Source: Alteromonas lipotrueae
Lineage (GTDB): Bacteria; Pseudomonadota; Gammaproteobacteria; Enterobacterales; Alteromonadaceae
Assembly (NCBI RefSeq): GCF_019249215.1
Contig: NZ_JAESDI010000020.1
Location: 1 to 64,000 of the forward strand
Reading direction: 5' to 3'
DNA length: 64,000 bases
Both the position numbers and the translations under genes were made by a program. This document shows, one piece after another, positions 37,780-49,199 of the stretch. The notes under the pieces were generated by a model. That model worked only from the letters and a program-made list of their open reading frames with translations, did not search any database and had not been told where the DNA came from. Numbering within the stretch: position 1 is the stretch's first letter; each line of letters begins with the position of its first letter.

Positions 37780-39054
37780 ATGCCACCCAGCCAACGTTTA
37801 TCTTCTCGCCCTCGGCGTAGTTTTATCAAAGGAGCGGCTGCGCTGGGAGTATCTGCCGGAGTAGCGCCTTTTGCAATAGGAAAGCCAACACCAACGTTAA
37901 GAGTCATGGGTACCCATGTCACGCTGCAAGAAGAAATCCGTCAACACGCCATGGCTGATTTAGGCATTAATATTCAATTTCAGCCTGGTGGAAGCGCCAC
38001 CGTACTTCAAAGAGCATCAATGGACCCTAGTGCCTTTGATTTATATGAACAGTGGTCAAACAGCATTAATGTTTTGTGGCGTTCAAAAGCTATTCAGCCG
38101 ATCGAAAAGAAAAAACTTACTTATTGGGATGAAATAAACGATTTAACCAAAACAGGTAAAGTAACAGAAGCAGCACGACTAGGCGCTGGTGATGCTCCCC
38201 ATAAAATTATTAACGTACAAGCTGATGGTAGTTTGGGTGTTGAACATACAGACACCATTAGCTTCCTTCCCTATGTGCACAACGTAGATTCTTTTGGCTA
38301 CAATACGTCGCAATTTCCTGAGCAACTTAAAAACCAAGAGGAAAGTTGGGGGTGGCTGCTTGATAGCCGGTTGTCTGGCAAAGTGGGGATCGTGAATGAC
38401 CCCACCATTGGACTTTTCGACTTAGCCTTAGCTGCACAAGCAAAAGGCTATATATCGTTTGAAAATATAGGGGCAATGACCACACAAGAGCTAGATAACT
38501 TATTCAGTATTCTTATTGAGTTATCCCAATTAAATCACTTCAGTGGCTTTTGGACGTCGGTGCCTGAATCAGTTCAATTTATGAAAAGCCAACGTGTCTC
38601 TATAGAAAGCATGTTCTCTCCTGCGGTATCAGCCTTAAACAGCCAAAATATTCCAGTTAAATTTGCCGCTCCCAAAGAAGGTTACCGAGGCTGGCATGGT
38701 GTAATGTGTTTATCCTCCGCCGCACAAAGCAGAAGCAAAGATGTTGCTTATGAATATATGAATTGGTGGTTGTCCGGCTGGCCAGGCGCATTTATTGCTC
38801 GCCAGGGCTATTACATCTCTAACCCAGAGCGCTCCGCAAAGTATTTGTCGCAAGCCGAGTGGAATTATTGGTACAAAGGCTTACCTGCAAGCGAAAGCCT
38901 AAAAGGTCCTGCAGGAAAGGTTAGTGTTCAAAAAGGTGAACAGCGCTCAGGTGGAAGCTATGAAGATAGGTTTAGTAATATTGCGGTATGGAATACGGTC
39001 ATGCCTACCTACGAATATAGCCTCCAAAAATGGTATGAATTTATTACGTCTTAG
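37780..39054 (+). CDS. Tat-exported extracellular solute-binding protein (ABC family 1, PotD-like)
   Basis: A 424-residue periplasmic binding protein. It opens with a twin-arginine signal (PRRSFIKGAAALGVSAG) and then a two-lobed binding fold typical of iron/polyamine-type family 1 proteins (GINIQFQPGGSATVLQ; GWLLDSRLSGKVGIVNDP; YEYMNWWLSGWPGAFIARQG). No ABC permease or ATPase gene is near. A sensor kinase follows after 34 bp, so it more likely works as the ligand-sensing partner of that kinase than in uptake. The ligand is unknown; polyamines are only a guess from the fold. Confidence 0.8.
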   Translation: MPPSQRLSSRPRRSFIKGAAALGVSAGVAPFAIGKPTPTLRVMGTHVTLQEEIRQHAMADLGINIQFQPGGSATVLQRASMDPSAFDLYEQWSNSINVLWRSKAIQPIEKKKLTYWDEINDLTKTGKVTEAARLGAGDAPHKIINVQADGSLGVEHTDTISFLPYVHNVDSFGYNTSQFPEQLKNQEESWGWLLDSRLSGKVGIVNDPTIGLFDLALAAQAKGYISFENIGAMTTQELDNLFSILIELSQLNHFSGFWTSVPESVQFMKSQRVSIESMFSPAVSALNSQNIPVKFAAPKEGYRGWHGVMCLSSAAQSRSKDVAYEYMNWWLSGWPGAFIARQGYYISNPERSAKYLSQAEWNYWYKGLPASESLKGPAGKVSVQKGEQRSGGSYEDRFSNIAVWNTVMPTYEYSLQKWYEFITS

Positions 39055-39088
39055 CCAAATTGGCTAAGTCAAAGGCACAATAGTAGCT

Positions 39089-41752
39089 ATGCTGACCTCG
39101 ATTCGAACGCAACTTATTCTCGTATTAATTGCTTTAGTCGCCCTGCTCTTAGTACAAGGGTATATTGCTAGGGAGAACCAATCTGTTTTAAGCCGCGGTA
39201 TGGCGGCCTCAAGTCGTGCTGTGGTTGATGTGGGCATAGTGAAAGAGCTCGAAAGAGACGTTATCGACCTACAGCGTAATGTACTTATCTACAAAGAAAA
39301 TGCGAGTCAATCTGCGGTAACGCGATTCGAAAGGTTGATGCTCTCTATCAACAAAAGGTTAGAAGAGCTCGCCGATCCTGTTACTCAAAGCGGTGAAATT
39401 GACGATACCTATGTGCTGTCTCGAATGCATAAACATCTTAGTGCCTACCAAGAAAATTTCCGACAGGTTATTGATGCTCGTTCAAGAAAAGACGATTTAA
39501 TCATTGATGGGTCATTGTCAGATTTGCTGGCAGTTAAGCGCTTATTTGATACTGCAAACGAGAACTTCACGCTTCCTCAAGGTACCATCGATAAACTTAA
39601 CTTCCATATTGCTATGGCGGAAAACGCAATCCTTCGCTATCTGATGAAGCCTGATATGGCGTTAATTACTCAATTCAATGAAGCTATTACTGCAATCAAA
39701 GCTATCACAATAGACAACCAGACACTTCATAGCCAAGTTAATGATTTACTAGAAAAGGCAGAAGCAGACTTATTCAAGCTGACACAAATCACCCAAGGGA
39801 ATTTGTTTTTGGTTAATGTCGTTATGGCAGGTTCAGCGAATGAATTTTTATATTTAAGTGGCGAACTTGCCAACCAAGTAACGTCGAAAACCGAATCTAT
39901 TGCTCATAACACCTATTTGGTAGCGCAAGAAACACGACGTAATGGTGAGATATTTTCTCTGGTCTCCATTCTACTTACCCTCACCGCTGCCATATTTACG
40001 GCCTACCGTATCTTAGGCCCTATTCGCACCATTACCGAAGTTTTCAATCGGCTTTCTGAAGGCCAGAATATTTCGAGTATTCCAGGCAATAGCCGTAACG
40101 ACGAAATTGGGAATCTTGCTCGCGCTGCCCATGTATTTAGTGACAAAAACAAGCAAACGGAAAGCTTACTATCGGAAGCCCGTGAACTAAATGGCAGGTT
40201 GGCATCTTTAAACTCAGAACTCACTGAAAGTAAGATAAAAGCAGAGCGAGCAACCGCCTCAAAGAGTATTTTCTTAGCCAATATGAGCCATGAAATTCGC
40301 ACGCCCATGAATGGTATTATTGGTTTAATAGAACTTGCTCAGCAACATCCAGTGCCTGATATTGTAAGTGGTTATCTTGATAAAGCCGCCTATTCAAGCC
40401 AAATTTTAATGAGTGTTATAAATGATATTTTAGATTTCTCAAAAATTGAAGCCGGCAAACTTAAAATTGAAGAAGTCAGCTTTTCCCTTCATTCGCTATT
40501 CGATAACCTCATTGCTGTTATTGCCCTTAAAGCCAAAGAAAAGAACTTAGCCGTTCGCTTCATTGTGTCACCTTCCATTGTGCCGCAAGTTATTGGCGAC
40601 CCGCTACGTATTGCTCAAATCATAATGAATATTGGAAGTAATGCGGTGAAATTTACCGAGCAAGGAGAAATCTGCATTCGGTTTAATGGCAGTATTAACG
40701 ATAAAGGTAACTTACTCTCCCTAACAATGATCATTGAAGATTCAGGTATTGGTATGAGTGAGCGACAACTTGCTCGTATTTTTAACCCCTTTACTCAGGC
40801 GGATGACGCGACCAATCGCAAGTATGGGGGAACAGGCCTGGGTTTAACCATTGTAAAACAACTCACCGACTTGATGGGTGGCTCATTATCAGCCACTTCA
40901 GTGGAAGGAAAAGGCAGTACCTTTACTATATCGTTGCCTCTTCGTGTATTTAAGAATCAGCCTGGTATTTTTGACCTTACACCTCAGTTGCCCACGTCCA
41001 GTATGTACTTAACTTCTTCGCCTCTGCTACCAGATATCTATCAGTCGATAATACAAATTAGCCAATCCAATATCATGGACATTAGCGCCGCCCAATCGCT
41101 CGATGCTCTGCCTAAACACCTTATTGTTGATATTCCTAGCTTTAGTGTGTTTAAGGAAAATGTCCGCTGGTTACACGAGTTAGCAGCGCAAGGAACTCAT
41201 GTTGGCTTGATCATGGATACCGTAGGGAGTGCGCTACAAGATAAGTACAATAGCCTGTGGAAAGGCCCGCTTATTATGCACCCCTTTACGCCTGCACAAT
41301 TTGAACATTTCATGTCTATGGTAGTCAGTAATGAAACACGACAAGCCACAACCAACAGTGCGGATGTTATTGAAGATGTTAGTTTAGAAGGACATATCTT
41401 GTTGGTTGAAGATAACAATATAAATCAGATTGTTACCGGTGAAATGCTTAAAATGTTAGGGATTACGTTTGATATAGCGGAAGATGGCAATCAAGCGGTG
41501 CGTAAAATAGAAAACGCCCCCCATTATGATTTAGTATTGATGGATGTCCAAATGCCCGTAATGGATGGCTATGAGGCTACAAAAGCCCTAAGAAAAGCGG
41601 GCTTTACTACCCTTCCCATCATTGGGCTCTCGGCCAATGCCATGAAAGAAGATAAACAAAGCGCTATCGATGTGGGCATGAACGACTATCTCACGAAGCC
41701 AATTAAACGCAAAGCTTTGGTTGATATGTTAAAGCTGCACATGAAACATTAA
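39089..41752 (+). CDS. TorS-like hybrid histidine kinase
   Basis: An 887-residue inner-membrane sensor. One membrane segment at residues 7-25, a large helical periplasmic domain (about 30-285), a second segment near 287-308, a HAMP domain (about 308-360), a dimerisation domain with His401 (FLANMSHEIRTPMNGIIGL), an ATPase domain (GSNAVKFTEQGE, DSGIGMS, GGTGLGLTIV), a degenerate receiver-like region (about 630-750), and a receiver domain with Asp819 (LVLMDVQMPVMDG). There is no Hpt domain, so the relay must continue on another protein. It probably senses the adjacent periplasmic binding protein, as TorS does with TorT. Confidence 0.88.
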   Translation: MLTSIRTQLILVLIALVALLLVQGYIARENQSVLSRGMAASSRAVVDVGIVKELERDVIDLQRNVLIYKENASQSAVTRFERLMLSINKRLEELADPVTQSGEIDDTYVLSRMHKHLSAYQENFRQVIDARSRKDDLIIDGSLSDLLAVKRLFDTANENFTLPQGTIDKLNFHIAMAENAILRYLMKPDMALITQFNEAITAIKAITIDNQTLHSQVNDLLEKAEADLFKLTQITQGNLFLVNVVMAGSANEFLYLSGELANQVTSKTESIAHNTYLVAQETRRNGEIFSLVSILLTLTAAIFTAYRILGPIRTITEVFNRLSEGQNISSIPGNSRNDEIGNLARAAHVFSDKNKQTESLLSEARELNGRLASLNSELTESKIKAERATASKSIFLANMSHEIRTPMNGIIGLIELAQQHPVPDIVSGYLDKAAYSSQILMSVINDILDFSKIEAGKLKIEEVSFSLHSLFDNLIAVIALKAKEKNLAVRFIVSPSIVPQVIGDPLRIAQIIMNIGSNAVKFTEQGEICIRFNGSINDKGNLLSLTMIIEDSGIGMSERQLARIFNPFTQADDATNRKYGGTGLGLTIVKQLTDLMGGSLSATSVEGKGSTFTISLPLRVFKNQPGIFDLTPQLPTSSMYLTSSPLLPDIYQSIIQISQSNIMDISAAQSLDALPKHLIVDIPSFSVFKENVRWLHELAAQGTHVGLIMDTVGSALQDKYNSLWKGPLIMHPFTPAQFEHFMSMVVSNETRQATTNSADVIEDVSLEGHILLVEDNNINQIVTGEMLKMLGITFDIAEDGNQAVRKIENAPHYDLVLMDVQMPVMDGYEATKALRKAGFTTLPIIGLSANAMKEDKQSAIDVGMNDYLTKPIKRKALVDMLKLHMKH

Positions 41753-41802
41753 AAACGCAGAGATTCTTACACTTTGCACCGTTTCCTGATTGACGGCCAA
41801 AC

Positions 41803-41830
41803 AAAAAGGGTTGTCTTTCGACAACCCTTT
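41803..41830 (-). terminator. Terminator of valS
   Basis: A perfect 11 bp stem (AAAGGGTTGTC and complement, TTTC loop) is followed on the minus strand by a T-run. It lies between the convergent hybrid kinase and valS genes and may work both ways. Confidence 0.8.
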
Positions 41831-41882
41831 ATCAATTGGCTTGCTAGCCCTGGCTTATTAAGCCGCTCCTTAAATAGCGCAC

Positions 41883-44657
41883 CTATAAAGCAGCAATAGT
41901 CTCGTATTGCGCTTTTAGCTTTTCGAGTTGCTTCTCACCTTCTTCCAGCTTACCGCGCTCTTTCTCAATCACGGCGTCTGGGGCGTTACTTACAAACTTC
42001 TCGTTACCCAGCTTTCCGCGTGTACGTGAAACGTCTTTATCCACTTTATCCATGGCTTTCGTGATACGCGCGAGCTCGGCATCTTTGTCGATAAGACCCG
42101 CCATTGGAATTAGTATTTCCATTTCACCCACTAGCGCCGTTGCGCTCGCTGGTGCTTCTTCACCGTCTTTTAGTATCGTAACAGTCTCGAGCTTAGACAA
42201 CTTGTCTAGGAAGGCTTTAGCAGCCTCTAAACGGCGGCTATCTTCAGCACTTACGTTTTTAAGTAAGGCATTAAGCGGTTTGTTTGGAGATATATCCATT
42301 TCGCCGCGAATATTACGAATACCCACGATGAACTTCTTCACCCACTCAATATCAGCAAGTACTTGCTCATCTTGTTTAGCGGCATCTTGTACTGGGATTG
42401 CTTGCACCATAATGCTTGCATTCTCTTCAACCTGAAGCGCGCTTAATGGAACAACACGCTGCCAAATAGTATCGGTAATAAATGGCATTAACGGGTGCAA
42501 CAAACGTAGCAAGTTTTCCAATACGTTAATTAACGTATGGCGTGTACCACGTTTTTCAGCTTCACTGCTGGCTTCGTTGCTAAGTACTGGCTTTGTAAGT
42601 TCTAAGTACCAATCGCAGAACTGGTTCCAAGTAAACTCATACACAATATGCGCAGCAATGTCGAAACGGTAGTCTTCTAATGCTTTTTCAAACTCGACGA
42701 GGGTTTGTTGGAACTTAGCCCAAATCCAGCGATCAGCAATGCTTAATACCATTTCGCCGCCATCACGGCCTGTGTCATGCTCTTCGGCATTCATCAGTAC
42801 GAAGCGTGATGCATTCCAAATTTTGTTACAGAAGTTACGATAGCCTTCAACCCGCGCCATATCAAAGTTGATATCACGGCTGGTGGACGCCATTGCAGCA
42901 AAGGTAAAGCGAAGTGCATCTGTACCATAGGCATGAATACCATCAGGGAATTGCTTACGCGTACGCTTCTCAATCTTTTCAGCTAGTTTTGGCTGCATCA
43001 TGCCTGAGGTGCGTTTCTTCACTAGCGTTTCTAGGTCAATACCGTCAATAAGGTCGATAGGGTCAAGTACGTTCCCTTTCGATTTTGACATTTTATCGCC
43101 GTTCTCATCGCGGATAAGACCGGTAATATAAATATCTTTAAACGGAATTTGGCCGGTGAACTTCTTCGTCATCATGATCATTCTAGCCACCCAGAAGAAA
43201 ATAATATCGAAGCCAGTTACCAATACCGATGAAGGCAAGAAGGTTTCTAGTTCAGGCGTTTTTTCAGGCCAGCCCATGGTCGCGAACGGCCATAGTGCAG
43301 ATGAGAACCAGGTATCGAGTACATCATCATCTTGGCGAAGCGCAATGTCGTCGCTCAAGCTGTTTTTAGCACGCACTTCTGCTTCAGTACGACCCACGTA
43401 AATGTTGCCGTTGTCGTCATACCATGCAGGAATGCGGTGTCCCCACCACAACTGACGTGAAATACACCAATCTTGAATGTTGTGCATCCACTGGTAATAG
43501 GTTTTGTTCCAGTTTTCTGGTACAAAACGAATCTCGCCGCTTTCAACCGCTTCAATAGCAGGCTTGGCAAGTGATTCAACCGCAACATACCATTGGTCGG
43601 TAAGGTAAGGTTCAATAACCGCGCCGGTTCTGTCGCCGCGAGGCACTTTAAGCTTATGTGGTTCAATTTTAACGAGTGCGCCCTGGGCGTCCAAGTCGGC
43701 CACAATTTGCTTACGTGCGTCGAAACGGTCTAAGCCGCGATAAGCCTCTGGCGACTCATCATTAATTTTCGCATCATCAGTTAATATATTGATCATCGGT
43801 AGGCTATGACGCTTACCCATGTCGTAATCGTTAAAGTCGTGGGCTGGGGTTATTTTAACGCAGCCAGTACCGAACTCTTGATCCACATAATCATCGGCAA
43901 TCACTGGAATTAAACGGCCAGTAATAGGCAGCTTAATATCTTTACCAATATAAGCTTGATATCGTTCGTCATCAGGGTGTACCGCAACAGCGGTATCACC
44001 TAACATGGTTTCTGGACGAGTAGTAGCAACCACTAACTCACCACTGCCATCAGCAAGTGGGTAGCGCATGTGCCACATGTGGCCATCTTCTTCTTCGTTT
44101 AGTACTTCTAAATCTGACACTGCGGTGTGCAGTACAGGATCCCAGTTAACCAAACGCTTACCGCGATAAATTAAGCCTTCTTCGTGAAGCTTCACGAAAG
44201 TTTCGGTTACCGCATCAGACAACTTGTCATCCATGGTGAACACTTCACGAGACCAATCAGGTGATGTGCCTAAACGGCGCATTTGCCCTGTAATAGTGCC
44301 GCCACTGTGCTCTTTCCATTCCCAGACTTTTTTGATGAAGTCTTCACGACCTAAGTCATGACGAGTCTTGCCTTCTGCATTTAATTGGCGTTCTACTACC
44401 ATTTGGGTAGCAATACCCGCGTGGTCGGTGCCCACTTGCCATAGGGTGTTGTCACCCTTCATGCGGCGATAGCGGGTTAAGGCATCCATTATAGTTTGTT
44501 GAAAACCGTGCCCCATGTGAAGGCTACCGGTAACATTTGGCGGTGGAAGCAAAATACAATACGGATCGCCGCTGCCCGATGCTTTAAAAAGGCCCGAATT
44601 TTCCCATTTTTCATAGCATTGCTGCTCAATGGACTGTGGTTCGAAGGTTTTATCCAT
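41883..44657 (-). CDS. valS: Valyl-tRNA synthetase
   Basis: Class I synthetase charging tRNA-Val, with editing of mischarged threonine. The 924-residue protein has the HIGH motif ([16 protein letters not shown] near residue 41), the CP1 editing domain ([19 protein letters not shown]), KMSKSKGN near residue 554, the anticodon-binding domain and a C-terminal coiled coil ([20 protein letters not shown]). It is the last gene of pepA-holC-valS, a conserved order in gammaproteobacteria. Confidence 0.99.
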   Translation of the reverse strand: MDKTFEPQSIEQQCYEKWENSGLFKASGSGDPYCILLPPPNVTGSLHMGHGFQQTIMDALTRYRRMKGDNTLWQVGTDHAGIATQMVVERQLNAEGKTRHDLGREDFIKKVWEWKEHSGGTITGQMRRLGTSPDWSREVFTMDDKLSDAVTETFVKLHEEGLIYRGKRLVNWDPVLHTAVSDLEVLNEEEDGHMWHMRYPLADGSGELVVATTRPETMLGDTAVAVHPDDERYQAYIGKDIKLPITGRLIPVIADDYVDQEFGTGCVKITPAHDFNDYDMGKRHSLPMINILTDDAKINDESPEAYRGLDRFDARKQIVADLDAQGALVKIEPHKLKVPRGDRTGAVIEPYLTDQWYVAVESLAKPAIEAVESGEIRFVPENWNKTYYQWMHNIQDWCISRQLWWGHRIPAWYDDNGNIYVGRTEAEVRAKNSLSDDIALRQDDDVLDTWFSSALWPFATMGWPEKTPELETFLPSSVLVTGFDIIFFWVARMIMMTKKFTGQIPFKDIYITGLIRDENGDKMSKSKGNVLDPIDLIDGIDLETLVKKRTSGMMQPKLAEKIEKRTRKQFPDGIHAYGTDALRFTFAAMASTSRDINFDMARVEGYRNFCNKIWNASRFVLMNAEEHDTGRDGGEMVLSIADRWIWAKFQQTLVEFEKALEDYRFDIAAHIVYEFTWNQFCDWYLELTKPVLSNEASSEAEKRGTRHTLINVLENLLRLLHPLMPFITDTIWQRVVPLSALQVEENASIMVQAIPVQDAAKQDEQVLADIEWVKKFIVGIRNIRGEMDISPNKPLNALLKNVSAEDSRRLEAAKAFLDKLSKLETVTILKDGEEAPASATALVGEMEILIPMAGLIDKDAELARITKAMDKVDKDVSRTRGKLGNEKFVSNAPDAVIEKERGKLEEGEKQLEKLKAQYETIAAL

Positions 44658-44696
44658 TACTTACTCTCGTTGTGAAGCCCGATTTTGATGTGATCA

Positions 44697-45122
44697 CTAC
44701 GCAGTTTTCTTAAACTGCATATTACATCCGGCTTGCTGGTAGTTCTTATATCGCACCCGCGCAGCCTGTTTGGCTTCGTCATCTACGGGAACAAAATCGA
44801 TAATTTGGCGATGTTGATTTGGCGAAGGCACCATGCCCGAACCAACATTAACCACCATTTGACGGCGGGCAACCTGCTCGGGTTGCCAACAAATTTCCAC
44901 CGGTGTGCCGCTTTGTGGCCCTTCACCATATAGGTTGTGGGGAACAAAGCGATTGGCTGGCAATTGCCATAAAAATTCATCAACTTCTTCGGCTTGCTTT
45001 TGCGTATCGCATAACACGCTTATCTTTTGCTTGTTGGCAAAAGCATCTGCAATAAGTTCGCTCGCGCGAGACGCCACACTGGTGTCGCCTGCGCTCAGTT
45101 GATAAAACACGACTTGAGGCAT
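44697..45122 (-). CDS. holC: DNA polymerase III chi subunit
   Basis: Clamp-loader accessory protein linking the polymerase III holoenzyme to SSB. The 141-residue protein opens MPQVVFYQL and contains LIADAFANKQKISVLC, the DEFLWQLPANRFVPHNL segment and the RVRYKNYQQAG helix, typical of chi. It starts 6 nt after the pepA stop and precedes valS by 39 bp, in one operon. Confidence 0.94.
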   Translation of the reverse strand: MPQVVFYQLSAGDTSVASRASELIADAFANKQKISVLCDTQKQAEEVDEFLWQLPANRFVPHNLYGEGPQSGTPVEICWQPEQVARRQMVVNVGSGMVPSPNQHRQIIDFVPVDDEAKQAARVRYKNYQQAGCNMQFKKTA

Positions 45123-45128
45123 CGTGCG

Positions 45129-46634
45129 TTAGTCCTCTAACTTAGTGCCAGCGCGGTTCATTAAGAACTGCGATAACATAGGAACAGGTCGCCCTGTTGC
45201 ACCTTTGTTCTTGCCACTGCGCCATGCAGTACCAGCAATATCTAAGTGCGCCCAATTATATTTCTTGGTGAAACGAGACAAGAAACACGCTGCCGTTATA
45301 CTGCCTGCCGGACGACCACCTAAGTTAGTCATATCAGCAAACGGGCTTTCAAGCTGTTCTTGGTAATCATCCCACACTGGCAAACGCCATGCGCGATCTG
45401 AACTTTGCTCAGACGCATTTAGCAGTTCATGGGCAAGCGGGTTATGTGTGCTCATTACACCGGTAGCATGGTGGCCAAGCGCAATAATGACGGCACCGGT
45501 TAAGGTAGCCACGTCAATCACCAGCTCAGGCTCGTAGCGCTCAACGTAGGTTAACGCATCACACAGTACCAAGCGTCCTTCTGCATCCGTATTTAATACT
45601 TCAACCGTTTGCCCTGACATGGTGGTTAAGATATCGCCTGGGCGATAAGCCGTACCATCTGGCATGTTTTCACAGCCAGCTAGCACACCAATAATGTTTA
45701 TAGGCAGGTTTAGCGCTGCAATGGTGTGCATGGTTCCTAGCACACCAGCTGCACCGCCCATGTCGTATTTCATCTCATCCATGGCTTCGCCAGGCTTAAT
45801 TGAAATACCACCTGAGTCAAACGTAAGACCTTTACCCACCAGCACAATAGGTGCTTGATCGGCTGGACCACCACGATGGTGCATAATACTCATCATGCTT
45901 TCGTTCGCAGAACCACGACCCACGGCTAAATAGGCTTGCATACCCAGTTCAGCCATTTGTGTTTCATCTACTACTTCAGCGCTAACGCTGTCGTACTGGC
46001 TGGCTAAAGACTGCGCTTGTTCCCACAAATAGGCAGGGTTACAAATGTTTGGCGGCATGTTAGCCACATCTTTGGTAACTTTGGCGCCGCGAGAAATGGC
46101 TAGCCCATGCTCTACTGCACGCTCACCCACGGTGAGTTCGCGACGTGTAGGTACGTTAAATACGATTTTACGCAATGGACGACGTGGCTCACCTTTCTTG
46201 GTTTTAAGTTGCAAGAAGGTATACAAAGAATCTTCGGTAGCTTCTACGGCTTGACGCACTTTCCAATAAGTGTCGCGACCTTTAACGTGTAATTCCGTTA
46301 AGAAACACACCGCTTCCATCGAGCCCGTTTCGTTTAGGGTAGTAATGGTTTTGGCAATAATTTGCTTGTATTGGCGCTCATCAAGTTCGCGCTCTTTTCC
46401 GCAACCAACTAGTAATACGCGCTCACTCAGTACATTCGGTACATGGTGCAGCAATAGCATTTGACCGGCTTTACCTTCAAGGTCGCCGCGGCGTAATAAG
46501 TTGCTAATATAGCCTTCACTGATTTCGTCTAGTTGTTCAGCCACCGCGGTAAGGCGGCGCGGCTCGAAGACCCCGACAACAATACAGGCACTGCGTTGTT
46601 TTTCCGGACTGCCACTTTTTACACTAAACTCCAC
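45129..46634 (-). CDS. pepA: Leucyl aminopeptidase PepA (XerB)
   Basis: Hexameric zinc/manganese M17 aminopeptidase; in E. coli it also binds DNA as a Xer recombination accessory and carAB regulator. The 501-residue protein has [17 protein letters not shown] and [10 protein letters not shown] with the metal ligands and catalytic Arg. Alignment with E. coli PepA begins at the residue encoded by GTG at 46634 ([19 protein letters not shown]), preceded by AGGTGA, so I choose that start over a longer ATG frame from 46685. First gene of pepA-holC-valS and divergent from lptFG. Confidence 0.97.
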   Translation of the reverse strand: MEFSVKSGSPEKQRSACIVVGVFEPRRLTAVAEQLDEISEGYISNLLRRGDLEGKAGQMLLLHHVPNVLSERVLLVGCGKERELDERQYKQIIAKTITTLNETGSMEAVCFLTELHVKGRDTYWKVRQAVEATEDSLYTFLQLKTKKGEPRRPLRKIVFNVPTRRELTVGERAVEHGLAISRGAKVTKDVANMPPNICNPAYLWEQAQSLASQYDSVSAEVVDETQMAELGMQAYLAVGRGSANESMMSIMHHRGGPADQAPIVLVGKGLTFDSGGISIKPGEAMDEMKYDMGGAAGVLGTMHTIAALNLPINIIGVLAGCENMPDGTAYRPGDILTTMSGQTVEVLNTDAEGRLVLCDALTYVERYEPELVIDVATLTGAVIIALGHHATGVMSTHNPLAHELLNASEQSSDRAWRLPVWDDYQEQLESPFADMTNLGGRPAGSITAACFLSRFTKKYNWAHLDIAGTAWRSGKNKGATGRPVPMLSQFLMNRAGTKLED

Positions 46635-46895
46635 GATATCACCTCGTTTTTCGTCGTTTAAGATTTGCATGCTGACTAAATTCACATAACGTTTCGCGCT
46701 GCTTTATGTTTTAATACGCAGCCATACTTGCATGCTAGCTGCGAATGACGCAATGTTGACGTAAATTATGTCAATTTTGCTTCGCCACACCATGCAATTA
46801 ATTTTATGATTGCAGGCAAAACTTGTAAAAACGGTAAGTTTACTCAAAATTGTGGTTTCTTTCACTAAAATTCCAAAGTTTCCGGTAGGACTGAG

Positions 46896-47996
46896 ATGTT
46901 GATATTCCGCTATTTGCTTAAGGAAACCCTTAAGTCTCAGTTAGCCATATTTTTCATTCTAATGGCGATATTTGTCACCCTTAGATTTGTACGTGTACTC
47001 GGTGATGCCTCAGACGGCGATATACCAGCAGGACTAGTACTTGGCTTTCTTGGGCTATACGCCCCTATTCTCGCATCACTCGTGCTGCCCATAAGTGCTT
47101 ATTTAGGCATTATGCTGGCCCATGGGCGGCTGTATGTAGACAGTGAAATGACTGTCATGCGTGCATGCGGTATCAGTGAGTGGTACATCACCCGCGTGAT
47201 GTTGTTCTTATCGGTACTCATTATGATAGTAACGGGGGCGATTACCCTCTATTTTGCCCCTATGGCGGCTGAAAACGAATACCAACTGAGGGAAAAAGCC
47301 CGAAACGAGGCAGGTCTTTCTGCCATTATTCCTGGTCGATTCCAACAAACCGGTAATGCCAAAGCCGTTATTTTTGTTCACGACATTGATACGGAAGACC
47401 AATTGCGCCGCGTGTTTTTATCGCAAAATAAAACTGAAAATGGTGAAAATCAGGTTCAAGTGGTTTACGCGCAAACAGGGCAAGTGGCCAGTAACCCTGA
47501 TGGCACCCGAAACTTGGTGTTAAAACAAGGGGTGCAGTACGAAGGTCAGCAGTCGCAAAAAAGCTACCGCAAGGTTGAATTTGATGAATACCAAATTCAA
47601 ATAGCTGATAAACCAGCAGAGGAAGCAAGACGCAAAGTAAGTGTATTGCCTACTACTGAGTTATGGGGTGATGAATCGATAGAAGCCCGTGCAGAATTGC
47701 AATGGCGTATTGCCATTCCCCTTTCGTTGCCCTTCTTGATACTTATTGCGGTGCCCTTGAGCGCCGTTGACCCCCGTCAAGGCCGATTTGGAAAGATGTT
47801 CCCGGCTATACTGCTCTATCTTGGCTACTTCTTATTATTATTAGCCAGTAGGCGGGTACTAGAAGACGGCAAAATACCACCTCAACTTGGGCTGTGGTGG
47901 GTGCATACCATCATGCTGATAATTGGTGTTGCTTTGATTGTTCGAGACAGAAAAACAGGCACCCAATTTAGGGCCTGGATATTGGGGAAAAAGTAG
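46896..47996 (+). CDS. lptF: LPS export ABC transporter permease LptF
   Basis: Inner-membrane subunit of LptB2FG, which extracts lipopolysaccharide for transport to the outer membrane. The 366-residue protein has the YjgP/YjgQ layout: N-terminal membrane segments (LIFRYLLKETLKSQLAIFF), a periplasmic beta-jellyroll (about 120-265), and three C-terminal segments (WRIAIPLSLPFLILIAVPLS). It is directly followed by lptG with no gap. Confidence 0.97.
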   Translation: MLIFRYLLKETLKSQLAIFFILMAIFVTLRFVRVLGDASDGDIPAGLVLGFLGLYAPILASLVLPISAYLGIMLAHGRLYVDSEMTVMRACGISEWYITRVMLFLSVLIMIVTGAITLYFAPMAAENEYQLREKARNEAGLSAIIPGRFQQTGNAKAVIFVHDIDTEDQLRRVFLSQNKTENGENQVQVVYAQTGQVASNPDGTRNLVLKQGVQYEGQQSQKSYRKVEFDEYQIQIADKPAEEARRKVSVLPTTELWGDESIEARAELQWRIAIPLSLPFLILIAVPLSAVDPRQGRFGKMFPAILLYLGYFLLLLASRRVLEDGKIPPQLGLWWVHTIMLIIGVALIVRDRKTGTQFRAWILGKK

Positions 47997-49058
47997 ATGT
48001 TTAAAATCCTCGATTTATATATTGCTCGCACGCTGTTAGGTACGGTAACTGTTACTCTATCGGTCCTTATTGGCTTAAGCGCACTGATTAAATTTGTAGA
48101 GCAACTGCGTAAAGTGGGTGAAGGCGACTACGACATGATGGTGGCGTTCCTTTATGTTGTGCTTAGCTTACCAAGAGATTTAGAACAGTTTTTCCCCATG
48201 GCAACCCTGCTGGGCGGGTTAATCGGTATGGGTGTACTGGCCAGCAACAGTGAGCTTGTTGTTATGCAAGCTGCGGGCATGAGTAGATGGAATATTATTG
48301 TCTCTACCATGAAGTCTGCCACCATCATGATTTTACTGGTGATGGCGGTGGGTGAATGGGTAACCCCGTTCAGTGAATCAAAAGCAAAAGAAATTCGCAC
48401 CGAGGCCATTTCAGGCGGAAGTTTGTTCTCTTCAGAGCAATTGGTTTGGGCCAAAGACGGCGAGCACTTCGTGAGTATTGGTGAAGTATTAAGCCGCGAT
48501 TCACTAAAAGATATCAACATTTTTGATTTTAACGACGACCTTTCACTTGAAAGTATTACCTATGCTAAATCGGGTAATTTCGATGGTAGTGAGTGGCGCT
48601 TAAGCGATGTGGACGTTACTCGTTTTAGTGAAACCGCGGTAACGTTAGATAACGAAAAAAGTATGCAATGGAACTCGACATTAACGCCAGATAAGTTGGG
48701 TATTGTTGCGGTAAAGCCTGAGGCCCTGTCTATTTCTGGTTTGCTAGATTACGTCGGCTATTTGGCTAATAACGGCCAAGATCCATCACGTTATGAATTG
48801 GCATTGTGGCGCAAAATATTACAACCTGTTTCGGTAGGGGTAATGCTATTAATGGCCTTGTCGTTCATCTTTGGCCCTCTGCGCAGCGTTACTATGGGTG
48901 CCCGGGTGATCATGGGCGTACTGACCGGCTTTGGCTTCTTTATTTTAAATGAAGTGTTTGGCCCACTTAGTTTGGTATATCAAATTCCACCGTTTTTAGG
49001 CGCTTTGCTTCCCAGCTTATTGTTTGCGGCCATCGCCACCATCATGCTGAGAAAGTAG
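47997..49058 (+). CDS. lptG: LPS export ABC transporter permease LptG
   Basis: Partner permease of LptF in the Lpt machine. The 353-residue protein begins FKILDLYIARTLLGTV and has the same membrane-jellyroll-membrane plan, with PRDLEQFFPMATLLGGLIGMG and WRKILQPVSVGVMLLMAL. The ATG follows the lptF TAG immediately, so the two are coupled. The gene is opposite pepA, the usual arrangement. Confidence 0.97.
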   Translation: MFKILDLYIARTLLGTVTVTLSVLIGLSALIKFVEQLRKVGEGDYDMMVAFLYVVLSLPRDLEQFFPMATLLGGLIGMGVLASNSELVVMQAAGMSRWNIIVSTMKSATIMILLVMAVGEWVTPFSESKAKEIRTEAISGGSLFSSEQLVWAKDGEHFVSIGEVLSRDSLKDINIFDFNDDLSLESITYAKSGNFDGSEWRLSDVDVTRFSETAVTLDNEKSMQWNSTLTPDKLGIVAVKPEALSISGLLDYVGYLANNGQDPSRYELALWRKILQPVSVGVMLLMALSFIFGPLRSVTMGARVIMGVLTGFGFFILNEVFGPLSLVYQIPPFLGALLPSLLFAAIATIMLRK

Positions 49059-49151
49059 CTGATTTTGAGTCGTCTAATTTTAATCGCTTGAATTAAGCGT
49101 TTGGTTGAATCATCAGACGCAATAGGCTCCGCCGTTTCAACACTGGATACA

Positions 49152-49180
49152 AAAAAGGGAAGCCTAGCTTCCCTTTCTTA
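49152..49180. terminator. Terminator between convergent lptG and the RDD gene
   Basis: A stem of AAAGGGAAGC and its complement with a 3-nt loop, flanked by A and T runs on both sides. Confidence 0.85.
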
Positions 49181-49199
49181 TTTGTATTAGCGCTTTTGC

